Source: Porphyridium purpureum (lineage: Eukaryota; Rhodophyta; Bangiophyceae; Porphyridiales; Porphyridiaceae). Taken from it: a stretch of DNA of 64,000 bases. Positions 34,056-43,310 of this stretch are shown one piece after another; the stretch's first letter is position 1, and every line of letters begins with the position of its first letter. The position numbers and the translations under genes are program-made. The notes beneath the pieces are model-generated. The model searched no databases. It saw only the letters and a list, made by a program, of their open reading frames with translations, and was not told where the DNA came from. The stretch covers positions 992,001 through 1,056,000 of the forward strand of contig VRMN01000003.1 of the NCBI GenBank assembly GCA_008690995.1, given 5' to 3'.

Positions 34056-37000
34056 CTACTCGGCACCCATCATAAGCTTGAGGAGCTCCAAACTCTCTTT
34101 CTCGGATTGAGACATGGCGCCTTCCCGAATAGCGTACGACTGGTACACGAGCACCAGTTCCTGTTTCTCCTTCATCGATACAACCTTGTTGTCGACCTTG
34201 GCCGGCAGCAGGCGCCCAAAGCGCAGCATCTTAATGATATCGTCAACCGCAGTCTCAAGACGATCCTGGCGCAGCGCGCCGGCAGCATCTGTCATCAGCC
34301 CGCTGCACCGCCGCTGGATGCATTCAAGCAAAATGTCTTGCGCTTGCTGCTCGTCAATGCTGAAACCGTTTTGGGCGGTGCTCAAAGCAGACTGATCAGT
34401 TGGGGTGATGCGACCGTTTTCGATCGCGTCATCCACTTCGACGGCAAACAGCTTGCCTCGCTGGTCTGCTGAAACCTTCAGGTCCTTCACCATATCAACG
34501 CCATTCTGCGCAGCTGTTTCTCGCACCTTGCGCACCATTTCTGGTAGCACACGCGGCGATGCAAAGCAGCGCTCTACGAGTACCATCACCCGGCCCATCT
34601 TGGCCTCGAGAATCATATCATTGAATTCCTTATCGGTCAGACCTGTTTCTTGCTGAATGGGCTTGATTGCCTGAAGGATCTGATCCGTGATCGGGCCTTG
34701 TTGCAGAATCTGACCCAAAAAGTTGTTCAGAATTGGCCTGCCAATGCTCTGGTCCACTTCCTTTTGCTCAACGGGCGTCAGGCCCAAGATCGGCGCCAGC
34801 TTAGACTTCTCCGCGTACAGGCGAGACTGCTCCTGCGTCGACGCCTTTGTTGCAAAGCACTGAATTGAGTACTGTCTGTACAGCTCTTGAACCAGCTTGG
34901 GTTCAAACGCGCCTCGCAAGTCCACGGGATACTTGTATGATTTTCGCGTCTTCTTCACCTTTCTGAGCTCCATCTTGGGCTCCTTCTTAGCTTGCCCTGC
35001 TTCCTCTGCCGCCGTAGCCTCTGAACCGGCTCCCTCATCTGCGGTAGTGCCTTCTTTCGAGGCGCCAGTCATCGCCGAAGTCGCCGACTCCTCTGAACTC
35101 TCTGGCACTTCAACCATCTCCTCGACCTCGTACTCCTCGGTCTCCTCGATCAGGATCTTGTTTCGCACGTAAAACTCGACCATAGCGTACAGCTCGATGG
35201 TCAGTCCTGACCCTTCAATACCCAACTGAGCACCGGCACGATTCACAAATGGATCATCACCCACATCACGCTCCTCTGTTGCACCTCGGATGGTTTGACG
35301 CGCTTGCATGACCTTCACGGCACGTTGTGCAAAGTTGAACAAGCGACCCTTGGCGACTTGGTAAAAAATCTGCTTGCCCGCGTCCTCCGTCAAGCATAAG
35401 CGCTCACGTAGCCGGGCAAGAGCCGCTTGGTATTCCTCAAGAATAATGCCGCTCGAACCCATCGCTTCGTTCACTGCTTGCTCGTAAATAGGTGCACACA
35501 CCTTGGCGTGCGTGTCGGTGACGTCGGCCAAGGTGAGATCCAAAAAGTCACGCAGTTTCGCCAGCTGTGCTGCGTCCAGTTCGGACAGAATACGATTCCC
35601 GTCCGCAAACTTGAGCAGTCGCTCCCGGTATAAATCACCATTGATCTGCTTCACGGTCTGCTCCGGAACGCTCAGGCTCGTCAGCAACTTCCTCAAATCT
35701 GCCTTTGCCGAGTCGGTCAGTTCCTGGCCTTCTTGCAGCTTGAGCGCTGCCTCCTTGCGGTACAACGGTCCTGTAGTGACCCGGTAAGCTTCCGCAGCGT
35801 CGTCTTCCGTAAGGTTTAGCACATTTCGAAGCAGATTCAGCTGCTTGGCCTCGCCTTCATCGACGTTGCGGTCGCTCAAACACTCACCCAAGAACACGCG
35901 GTACATTTGCTTGGGTTCCTGTCGGCCGAGCTCTTCAGACACGTCGCCCATGTAAAGTCTCAATGCAGCCATCGGATCAGCGTCCTCCGAACCCATGGTA
36001 GCGCGCACTAGTCGCACAATGTTCTCGGTGTGTGCGAGCGCATCCTTGAGCGAAGACACGGTTCCAGACATATTGTTCAAGCGCAAATTCTTGCGCGTTT
36101 CTTGCAGCTTGCCTATTATATCGTCCCTGATATGTGAGTACAGAATGTTGCGCGCCTCCTCGCGTCCCAGCAACAGTTCGCTCTGACGCAAAGCGAGCCG
36201 TCCGTAGATCTTGGTCGCGTTACTAGCTTCTGGGTCGGAGCTCTGCACATCCGTCAGCGCCAAACGAACTGCCTCCGCGTAAACGGGCGAGGTGAAGCGT
36301 ACCAAAAAGTCACGGGCGGTCTCTTCGCTGACCGAAAGTAAATCGCGGAGACGCACGAACTTTTGCTGGTCGCTTTCATCAAAGAAGCCCTTTTCATTGA
36401 CGCAGATCTGGAGCTGCGCCTGGTAGGCGTCACGCTTCACGGTGCGTGTGTCATCATCCGTCATCCCCAGCGCGTCCTGCAGGCTGCGCAAGTCCTCTGC
36501 CGTGATCTTAGGATCCTTGATCGCCTTCTCTACCGTCTTACGATAGAACGGCAGTGCTACGCCTACAATACGTGCCTTGGCTGCCGCCTCAGTAATGTTG
36601 AAGAACTTCCAGACGCGAGCATTTTCGTACCTGTATGCCTCTTCACCGTCCTTTGCAAATACGCGATCGGACAGGAACAGAATCTTATCAAGGCCATCGC
36701 GCGCGGCGCGCACATTGTCATCGTCCTCCTCCGATTCAAGCCATACCACATTTTCTCGGTAAAAGTCGCGCGACGCTTCGTAATGCGCGTTGCCGACCTG
36801 CGTTCCATCCAGCCCCAGCGCGCTCTTCAGCCGAAGCAACTCACCCACCTCAGACGCCTTGGTGGCGCCCTTGGTCGCGTACACCATGGCCTTAAAGTAC
36901 AGCGAATAGATGCTCTTCCGCAACTCCGCAAACGCCTCGGCGTCCATGCCGCTTTCGCGTTGCAGCTTATCGACATCTGCGCGCACTTCCTGCGCGCTTG

Positions 37001-37187
37001 TGAGCCCGCGCTCCTGAATGATGCGAATAATCTTTTTCCTCGCCTCCTTTTGGGAATCCGACGTGAGTCTAGACGCCGCGACCGCTGCGACGCCACCCGC
37101 TACGGCGGCCGCCACTGGAGGAGCCATGTTTTGGGCGCTCGTATTCCGCGATGCCGCGATCCCGCCGCCCACGGCGGCCGCGGCCAC
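34056..37187 (-). CDS. TIC110: Tic110, plastid inner-envelope protein import scaffold (N-terminus in another frame)
   Basis: A 1043-codon open frame. The protein is a long series of helical repeats (RKKIIRIIQERGLTSAQEV; YRENVVWLESEEDD; LRDLLSVSEETARDFLVRF), with a charged Glu/Ala/Thr-rich region near residue 700, matching Tic110. In plants Tic110 spans the inner envelope near its N-terminus and offers a stromal helical scaffold for transit-peptide binding and chaperone recruitment. The frame opens without an ATG; the first in-frame ATG is at 37127 (MAPPVAAAVAGG). An in-frame stop lies near 37300. A plausible Arg/Ala-rich transit peptide (starting at ATG 37491 or 37482) lies in a different frame, so either an intron or a one-base indel separates it from this frame near 37190. 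Confidence 0.9.
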   Translation of the reverse strand: MAAAAVGGGIAASRNTSAQNMAPPVAAAVAGGVAAVAASRLTSDSQKEARKKIIRIIQERGLTSAQEVRADVDKLQRESGMDAEAFAELRKSIYSLYFKAMVYATKGATKASEVGELLRLKSALGLDGTQVGNAHYEASRDFYRENVVWLESEEDDDNVRAARDGLDKILFLSDRVFAKDGEEAYRYENARVWKFFNITEAAAKARIVGVALPFYRKTVEKAIKDPKITAEDLRSLQDALGMTDDDTRTVKRDAYQAQLQICVNEKGFFDESDQQKFVRLRDLLSVSEETARDFLVRFTSPVYAEAVRLALTDVQSSDPEASNATKIYGRLALRQSELLLGREEARNILYSHIRDDIIGKLQETRKNLRLNNMSGTVSSLKDALAHTENIVRLVRATMGSEDADPMAALRLYMGDVSEELGRQEPKQMYRVFLGECLSDRNVDEGEAKQLNLLRNVLNLTEDDAAEAYRVTTGPLYRKEAALKLQEGQELTDSAKADLRKLLTSLSVPEQTVKQINGDLYRERLLKFADGNRILSELDAAQLAKLRDFLDLTLADVTDTHAKVCAPIYEQAVNEAMGSSGIILEEYQAALARLRERLCLTEDAGKQIFYQVAKGRLFNFAQRAVKVMQARQTIRGATEERDVGDDPFVNRAGAQLGIEGSGLTIELYAMVEFYVRNKILIEETEEYEVEEMVEVPESSEESATSAMTGASKEGTTADEGAGSEATAAEEAGQAKKEPKMELRKVKKTRKSYKYPVDLRGAFEPKLVQELYRQYSIQCFATKASTQEQSRLYAEKSKLAPILGLTPVEQKEVDQSIGRPILNNFLGQILQQGPITDQILQAIKPIQQETGLTDKEFNDMILEAKMGRVMVLVERCFASPRVLPEMVRKVRETAAQNGVDMVKDLKVSADQRGKLFAVEVDDAIENGRITPTDQSALSTAQNGFSIDEQQAQDILLECIQRRCSGLMTDAAGALRQDRLETAVDDIIKMLRFGRLLPAKVDNKVVSMKEKQELVLVYQSYAIREGAMSQSEKESLELLKLMMGAE

Positions 37188-38236
37188 CGGCGACCAGCGC
37201 GGCAGTGCGCACGGCCGGCGACATTCCGACCGATCCCGCCATGCGGGCCGACCATATCCTCCACGGAGCGTTGCACCAGATCAATTGGGGACGTCGCGGC
37301 GGCGGCGGCAGCGGCCTTTGCGCCGGCACGGCGGCCGCACGCGGCGGCTTCTCGGCCATCACCATTCGCGTGGCGGCGCCACGGCGTCGCCGCACATCGG
37401 CCGGGTGCACACACCACGCGTGCCCGACCACGCCAGGCCCGCGGACCCACCGCAGCCCGACGGGCGCGTTCCACACAAACATGAACACCATGCTCCGCGC
37501 TCCGCACCGCAACCCCCCTCTGAACGCGAGACCGGATCGATCCCCCCCCACCCTCAGCCGGCCACGCAGCAACACCAATCACAACGCGCTCAAGTACCTC
37601 CTCCGCCTCCCCCCACGCGTTCGTACTAATCCAGCTCGCCTTTCTCATAACCTCATTCATTCCCAATTTCCGATTTTCCCCCCCTTTTGTGCTGCGTTTT
37701 CAATTTCACTCTTTTTCATTTCGGTCTTGTTTCTCACGCCGGCCGTGACACCTTATTTTTCGCGACCGTTTTATTAGTCTCCATTGCGGCGCCGCTTTTG
37801 GTGTTCGATCTCGAGCCATCAAAGAACAACACAACGCGTCGTGTACCTACTGTACTCATCACATCGAACAAACTGAACACCCCCTTTCGTTCGTGTTTTC
37901 TCGTCCCAACATCACTGTACACCCGCGGGCTTCTGTGAAAGATGTACTGTGCACTGTACTTTATGCGATGCCACGAAAGCCGCTGGCGCGAATCGTGGAA
38001 GCGCTCGCAGTTGGGTGTTCCAGGTGGTGGTGACACGTCGTGGTGAAAAAGACGTGAGCGGAGATTGCACAGGGGCACAACTTGGCCGGTGGTGCGTGTG
38101 GTAGCTAGTCTGCGTGACGGGGAGCCGGGGTAGGCGCGACAGAAAGGCCGGCCTGAACGTTGTGCAGTGCGCCGGGTTGGTTTGGGTGGTGGGGTTGCGG
38201 CGGCGCAGAGCAGAGGCATCATTGCTTCGGTCGCAC
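37188..38236. promoter_or_regulatory. Tic110 5' region and divergent promoter
   Basis: 37188-37491 (minus strand) probably encodes the Tic110 targeting peptide in another frame. Beyond it lies a GC- then AT-rich gap shared with the plus-strand secreted-protein gene. ACTGTAC elements are at 37849-37855, 37914-37920 and 37953-37959, the last two 284-323 bases before the ATG at 38237. No further gene is seen. Confidence 0.45.
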
Positions 38237-38950
38237 ATGGCCAAGGGATTGAAGCAGCTGCGCGGCGCGCAGCTCGGGCTGGTGCTGGTGCCGGTGCTGG
38301 TGCTGCTGGTGGCTGCGCCTGCGCTGGCAAGCGCGCAGGAAGATGGGTATGTCGATGAGTTTGTCGATATGCAAGCGTCGACGTGCCTTGCCGACGAGAC
38401 GGGGCGCTGCGCCACCGATGAGTGGAATGTCGACCGCACCGTCCACGAAGTCAAGAGGGACGTCAAAGAAAAGGCGGGCAAGGTCAAGGAAATGAGCCAG
38501 CAGGCGTACGGTGAGTTTGCGGATAAAGGAAAGCAAGCTTACGATGAGTATGCCGGGAAGGGTAAGCAAGCTTATGATGAGTATGTCGAGAAGGGAAAGC
38601 AGGCATATGATGAAATTGTGCCGTCCATCCAGGAAGGTGTGTCGGGCCTCAGCACGAAAGTGAGGGATTCCACACATCCGCACTGGGCGAACGTGAAGAA
38701 TTGGTGGAAGCATCAAGGAGGTCAGTACGGCCGCCGCCTGGAAAAGGGCTTCGGGCACCACAGCAAGACCTGGTCTGAGAAGGCCAGAGTATTGAAAGGC
38801 AAGTGCAGTCAGCACTTGCATCGCATGGGCGACAAGATGCGCAAGATTCGCCTGTTTAAAAAACCTTCATTATGGAAACAGGTCAAAAAGAGCATGATGA
38901 AGGCATCGGTGCGCACTCGCTCGTTCTTTCGTAAATTTAGCTTTGCATAA
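38237..38950 (+). CDS. secreted protein with LEA-like 11-mer repeats and basic C-terminus, unknown function
   Basis: 237 residues from the ATG at 38237. The first 35 residues form a clear signal peptide: a basic start (MAKGLKQLRG), the hydrophobic core LVLVPVLVLLVAAP and an ALA-SAQ cleavage site. Three near-identical 11-residue repeats follow (ADKGKQAYDEY, AGKGKQAYDEY, VEKGKQAYDEI), preceded by a degenerate fourth copy (MSQQAYGEF). Such 11-mers form amphipathic helices in group 3 LEA proteins and apolipoprotein-like surface proteins. The C-terminal 100 residues are strongly basic (SLWKQVKKSMMKASVRTR), which would suit binding to acidic polysaccharide; that role is inference. The open frame begins at 38114, but the Met at 38237 gives the signal peptide. 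Confidence 0.75.
   Translation: MAKGLKQLRGAQLGLVLVPVLVLLVAAPALASAQEDGYVDEFVDMQASTCLADETGRCATDEWNVDRTVHEVKRDVKEKAGKVKEMSQQAYGEFADKGKQAYDEYAGKGKQAYDEYVEKGKQAYDEIVPSIQEGVSGLSTKVRDSTHPHWANVKNWWKHQGGQYGRRLEKGFGHHSKTWSEKARVLKGKCSQHLHRMGDKMRKIRLFKKPSLWKQVKKSMMKASVRTRSFFRKFSFA
38519..38617 (+). repeat. three tandem 33-bp repeats (11-mer protein repeats)
   Basis: Three consecutive 33-base units encode the KGKQAYDE-containing 11-mers. The units differ at synonymous positions (AAAGGA/AAGGGT, GCTTAC/GCTTAT), so the protein repeat is conserved more than the DNA. Confidence 0.85.
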
Positions 38951-39104
38951 GATCACAATCAAAGTCAAAAATGACTGAAAGACCCATCGTAAAGTGTTCT
39001 GTCAGACATAAAATCTAGCATTCTTGACACGCAGTGCTCCGACGCGAGGTTTTCGACGAGACACGGATCCTTACCGGCCGGCCTTCCGCTTCTCGAATAC
39101 TGTC

Positions 39105-40385
39105 CTATGAAATCACGTTGATTGGAGAAGGCTTCAATTCAACGACCGAATCCAAAGCAACACCGGCCTTGTGTGCAGCGACCACCCCAGCCGCCTCAAA
39201 ATAATTGCGTACCACAACGGTGCGGTCAGAAGGAAACTGGACATCTTCCGCCGAGATGGACAGCGAGCTAGCATTCTCTTCAACCAGAACAAGCAAGGTG
39301 TTTGGATTCGATGCAAAGCTGAGGGCTGCCGCCCCTCCACATGCCATGACCGGCAACACAAGTGCATCGACGTCTTCGGCAACAATGCATTGGGCTTCGC
39401 GGGTGCCTGACCCGGACGTCCGGGAGACCATGCGTGGCGCTCGACTCAGACCCGCCAAGACACATGGAAGAAATGTATAGCCCAGCTCTTCGGCAGCAGC
39501 TTTCGGGCTCACACTGTCGTCCACATCAAGCGGAGGAAGTGCAGGTGCGTGCGCACACGGCACTCTCAAATCCCTACTCACCAGATGAGAAATCACTGCT
39601 TCCGCCCCACCAATAGCATCCACGCCTTCACCCTGCCGGTACGCTTGCAGCATCTCCTCGTCTTCTTCATCATCAGGAAACCGTGCGACGATAGCGATGG
39701 CGTCGCATCGGTACGGCTCCGCGCACAATGCCGCGGCGGCTTCTAGCAGTGCTGCCGGCTGTTGCAAGGTTCCCCAGCTTGTATTCGACTCGCTGATTTC
39801 GAGATGCACATCCAGAGGCACACGTGTCTTCTTCACGGCGACAATCGAAAGCCCAAGTGTTGCCTTGGCCGCATCCAGGACCTGCAGATGGCGAAGCGCC
39901 ATGTCATCATCCATCCCAGAATCTAGCACCAGCCCTATCCGATTGACTGGGCCACGCACGGGTTGCAGAGCGCACTCACCCGCGGCGAAGCGGTCCAACG
40001 AGAACCCTTCGACATAGAGTGCATTCGGAATTGGCCAGTACATCATGGCACCATTCATGACGTTCGGATGCGTGATCAGAATGTCAGCCACCGCCGCGAG
40101 AGTGCGCGCTGAAGGCAGTGCGTCACCCGCGAAACCCCCGACTGAAGCGTTCACACCTGTTGGAACTAGCATCACGCAGACATACTCCTTCCCGAACTGC
40201 CCCGTAGCCGCCACCATGCAGACGCGCGCTCGGCCAACCCTCCGTGCAGGAACAGGCACCGTCAGCCTGCTCTTCGCCATCCCTACGCAGGCTTCATGAA
40301 CAAACACGCCAGTGCGCGTATGCGCAGCGGCATGCACGAACGCCGGTCGTGCTTGCCGGCTCGGCATGCTGCTTTCCGCACGCAT
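39105..40385 (-). CDS. DUF3326 protein, cyanobacterial-type, probably plastid
   Basis: 426 residues from the first ATG at 40385; Met residues at 11 and 36 of the leader are alternatives. The 60-residue leader is rich in Arg, Ala and Val, and transit-peptide-like. The mature part matches DUF3326 through its length: MLVPTGVNASVGGFAGDALP, DILITHPNVMNGAMMYWPIP, LYVEGFSLDRFAAGE, GAEAVISHLVSRDLRVPCAH, SPKAAAEELGYTFLPCVLAG and VMACGGAAALS. The family is found in cyanobacteria and plastid-bearing eukaryotes and has no established function. Its presence supports an endosymbiotic origin. It is divergent from the NUG1/GNL3 GTPase across 206 bases and convergent with the secreted repeat protein. Confidence 0.85.
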   Translation of the reverse strand: MRAESSMPSRQARPAFVHAAAHTRTGVFVHEACVGMAKSRLTVPVPARRVGRARVCMVAATGQFGKEYVCVMLVPTGVNASVGGFAGDALPSARTLAAVADILITHPNVMNGAMMYWPIPNALYVEGFSLDRFAAGECALQPVRGPVNRIGLVLDSGMDDDMALRHLQVLDAAKATLGLSIVAVKKTRVPLDVHLEISESNTSWGTLQQPAALLEAAAALCAEPYRCDAIAIVARFPDDEEDEEMLQAYRQGEGVDAIGGAEAVISHLVSRDLRVPCAHAPALPPLDVDDSVSPKAAAEELGYTFLPCVLAGLSRAPRMVSRTSGSGTREAQCIVAEDVDALVLPVMACGGAAALSFASNPNTLLVLVEENASSLSISAEDVQFPSDRTVVVRNYFEAAGVVAAHKAGVALDSVVELKPSPINVIS

Positions 40386-40591
40386 GCTCGGCGTCAACAG
40401 GCGTTCGTGCCAGTTGACAAAGGGACTACCCCCGTAAGTGCACTCATCGAGTATGTGGAACGCCTAGTCCAATTTTCCGCCTTTCCGCATGTAGCGCCGG
40501 CGGCGTCCTGGCTTGGGTTGAAGTCGGGAAACGAGGGCGTTCGGATTGAGTTGCGGATTGGCTTGAAGGACGGACTAGCGGGGTGGACAGG

Positions 40592-42343
40592 ATGGGCAAG
40601 GCAAGCAGCAAACGGCTCTCTACCAGGCACAAGAAGAAGGTGGAGAAGAAAGTCCGTGAAGCGCATCGCAAGGGGCGTCGTGAGGCGAAGAAGCTGCGTG
40701 CGACTGGTGGCGTGAGAAAGAGTGCGCGCGACAGCACGACCGGGGTGATGCCAAACTCGATGCCGCACAAGTTGGAGTTGCTGGAGCAGCTGCGCCTGCA
40801 GAAGGCTCAGACAAAGGCAGACGCCGCAGTAAAGGCCAATCGAATCGGAAGTGGTCAGACCGCACTCATGGATGGCGGGAAGACAAGCCGGCTACTTCTC
40901 GCGCAACCTGGCGCGCAGCTGAGGACGCAGGCCTTTGAGAATGCGGAAAAGGCTGCTTCAGTGCTTGCAGAAAATCCGCACGCGAAGAACGCTCCGAATG
41001 CTGAGCTTCACCAAGAAAAGTACATCCGCGAGCTCAGAAAGGTTGTCGAAAGCGCCGACGTTTTGATTGAGGTGCTCGATGCTCGAGACCCGGAAGGTAC
41101 GCGGGCGCGAAGCGCGGAAAAGAACGTCATGGCTTTATCAGGTGGGAAGAAGAGAGTGATTCTGCTGCTGAACAAGGTCGATCTCGTGCCTCAAGAGGTG
41201 GTTCTAAAGTGGCTCGGGTACTTGCGCAACGAGCTGCCTGCGCTTGCATTTTGCGCCGACACGTCAAAGCGCCATGCTCCGTCTGTGGCGGCTCTGGGCT
41301 CTGACGCTGTGGGTACTGACTCTTTGCTGCAACTGCTCAAGAACTACAGCCGAAATTGGGCTAGCGGGACGTCGAAGAAATCTTCTTTGACAGTGGGCAT
41401 CATTGGTTACCCGAACGTCGGTAAGTCGAGCGTGATCAACGCCATGAAACGAGCCCGCGCTGCGCAAGTCGGCAATCAGCCAGGGGTGACCAAGACGGCG
41501 CAAGAATTTCTGATCGATAACTCGCTGAGACTTCTAGATTGCCCGGGTGTTATCTTCGACACGCGAGAAGGCGCGGGTAACAGCTCGCTGGTGTTGCGAA
41601 ACGCTGTGCGCATTGATGCTTTAAATGACCCCGTCTCTCACGTCGAGCAAATCTTGGAACGCGTGGGCCACGAGTCATTGATGCAGTGGTATGCGCTTCC
41701 TGAGTTCCAGGATTCGAAGGAATTTCTGGGCATGGTGGCAAAGTTGCGCGGTAAGGTTGGTAAGCGGGGCGTGCTGGACTTGGAGGGCGCGGCTCGCGTC
41801 GTCCTGACAGAGTGGAATGCTGGGAAAATTCCATTCTATACACTGCCACCTTCGGGACCCAGCTCGGCACACCTCAGCGCGCAAATTTTGTCATCCTATG
41901 GTCCGGATTTTGACTTGTCGCATGCAGATACAGTCATCAAAGTTGCACGAACTGAGGACGAAGCTTTCAACTACGCCATCGCTCAGTCCTGTGCCATGGT
42001 TGAGAATGAAGACACCGACATGAATGAGGGCGACGCCGGTGAATCACGCAAGGTGGGGATCAACTTTTTGATTCAGCAAAAAGGCGCAGGGGACTCGAAA
42101 GAGTCGAAGGTGGGAAAGAAGGGCCATGCTATGAGTTCAAGCTATGTAGCCGATCAGGACGTGATGGAAACAGATACGCGGATGGATATGGATCGGGCAT
42201 CATCGCGTGCCGTGGCGCAAAAGAACAAGCAGCCTTCAGTAGTCGCGGCGCAGGCTCGCGCTCGTCCTGCGAGCCGAAGTGCCCGCACGGAAACAGGGCT
42301 GTTTGACTTCAGTGTTTTACGCGACGACGATGACGGCTCTTGA
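40592..42343 (+). CDS. GNL3: nucleostemin/NUG1-type circularly permuted GTPase for 60S ribosome assembly
   Basis: 583 residues from the ATG at 40592. A Lys/Arg-rich N-terminus (SSKRLSTRHKKKVEKK) precedes a circularly permuted GTPase: VLDARDPEGTRA, then G4 LLLNKVDLVP, then G1 GYPNVGKSSVIN, G2 PGVTKTAQ and G3 LLDCPGV. This order is diagnostic of the YlqF/YawG family. The GN3L/Grn1-type basic N-terminus and the YALPEF segment point to nucleostemin, GNL3L or yeast Nug1, nucleolar factors of 60S subunit maturation. The C-terminal 120 residues are acidic and low complexity. I cannot separate GNL3, GNL3L and NUG1 orthology by eye. Confidence 0.9.
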   Translation: MGKASSKRLSTRHKKKVEKKVREAHRKGRREAKKLRATGGVRKSARDSTTGVMPNSMPHKLELLEQLRLQKAQTKADAAVKANRIGSGQTALMDGGKTSRLLLAQPGAQLRTQAFENAEKAASVLAENPHAKNAPNAELHQEKYIRELRKVVESADVLIEVLDARDPEGTRARSAEKNVMALSGGKKRVILLLNKVDLVPQEVVLKWLGYLRNELPALAFCADTSKRHAPSVAALGSDAVGTDSLLQLLKNYSRNWASGTSKKSSLTVGIIGYPNVGKSSVINAMKRARAAQVGNQPGVTKTAQEFLIDNSLRLLDCPGVIFDTREGAGNSSLVLRNAVRIDALNDPVSHVEQILERVGHESLMQWYALPEFQDSKEFLGMVAKLRGKVGKRGVLDLEGAARVVLTEWNAGKIPFYTLPPSGPSSAHLSAQILSSYGPDFDLSHADTVIKVARTEDEAFNYAIAQSCAMVENEDTDMNEGDAGESRKVGINFLIQQKGAGDSKESKVGKKGHAMSSSYVADQDVMETDTRMDMDRASSRAVAQKNKQPSVVAAQARARPASRSARTETGLFDFSVLRDDDDGS

Positions 42344-42462
42344 GTGGTGATCATGAGCTCTGGTATTTGTGGAAGTTTTGTAAAGTTGTGTTTGGTCGTG
42401 TAACAGGAGTAAACATGCGTGATGAAGCGCAATGTTTGACGTCAGTGCACGCATTGAGTCGC

Positions 42463-42470
42463 TGTACAGT
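42463..42470 (+). promoter_or_regulatory. TGTACAGT element in a full CTGTACAG palindrome
   Basis: The sequence GCTGTACAGTTT contains the complete 8-bp palindrome and lies 152 bases before the ATG at 42615. It is the only copy in this gap, which is otherwise featureless. Confidence 0.45.
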
Positions 42471-42614
42471 TTTCGGTTTGTTCACGACTCTTCCGGTCCA
42501 CACACGCCCAAACGCAGGGACCGGTGCTTGATGCTGATGTCGCATGCGGTCGAGAAGATCGGGCGATAGTCGGCACCTGAAAAAGTACGAGCGCAAGCAC
42601 GGGGTGCTGGCCAA

Positions 42615-43079
42615 ATGGAGCGGCTCAAGCTGCGACGTTATCGCCCGCGCAGCGAGCAGTTGCTCGGGGCGTACGAGGAAGAGCCTGACCGGCAGAGCGC
42701 CGAGCGAGTCATTGGAATCACGCGAGCGGCACAGACCGAACGTTTGCGTGCTGTCTTGCGCGCGTTCGAGGACATCCGTGCGCTGGGAAGCCTAGGCAAC
42801 GGACCTTCCGAGGGAGAAGGCATGCAGGCCAGAAACCTCACCATCTGCTTGAACACACAAAAGAGGAAGTGTACGCAAGATTTACATGACGAGATGCGCG
42901 ATAAGCTGGCGCGTTTGGAGCGAATGACGAGACTAAGCATCGCTGTCCTTGCGGAGCAAAATCGAGCAACGGAAGAGAAAGAGCTTACGGATGCAACCAT
43001 GCCCGCCGTTCGCGCCCTGGAAAGAAGGGAGACTCCCGCGCGTGAAGAAACAGTTTCTCATGCGCTCGATCCCCACTAA
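42615..43079 (+). CDS. small charged, partly coiled-coil protein (154 aa), unknown
   Basis: It starts at an ATG and encodes 154 residues, rich in Glu, Arg and Leu. Residues 90-120 (DLHDEMRDKLARLERMTRL) show heptad-like Leu spacing, suggesting a short coiled coil. I recognise no family. A TGTACAGT element 152 bases upstream, and a codon pattern like its neighbours, favour a real gene over a chance frame; a 120-codon minus-strand frame inside it is less protein-like. It is followed by about 230 bases with nothing I can assign, then the convergent RCC1-like gene. Confidence 0.5.
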   Translation: MERLKLRRYRPRSEQLLGAYEEEPDRQSAERVIGITRAAQTERLRAVLRAFEDIRALGSLGNGPSEGEGMQARNLTICLNTQKRKCTQDLHDEMRDKLARLERMTRLSIAVLAEQNRATEEKELTDATMPAVRALERRETPAREETVSHALDPH

Positions 43080-43310
43080 AATAGATATGCTGACAATACA
43101 GCAATGGGCAACGACCGGTCAAGCTTCGTGCGAGAAATCGCCTTTCGTCTTTTCTTTTTACGACAGAAGAAAGTAACCAAAGAAAAACCGAGCGCAAGGG
43201 AAACTCGCTCGCAGTATAGAAGCACACGTGCGCGGCAAAATGCGGTAAGAATAATGGTGGTGCATGCCGATGTTAACTCTGAACGTACAGACGCTGTGAC
43301 GTCAAAACAA

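Noticed and set aside
36363-37484. Plus-strand ORF of 373 codons
   Set aside because: It is antisense to Tic110; its end is Arg/Ala/Thr low complexity from the GC-rich 5' region.
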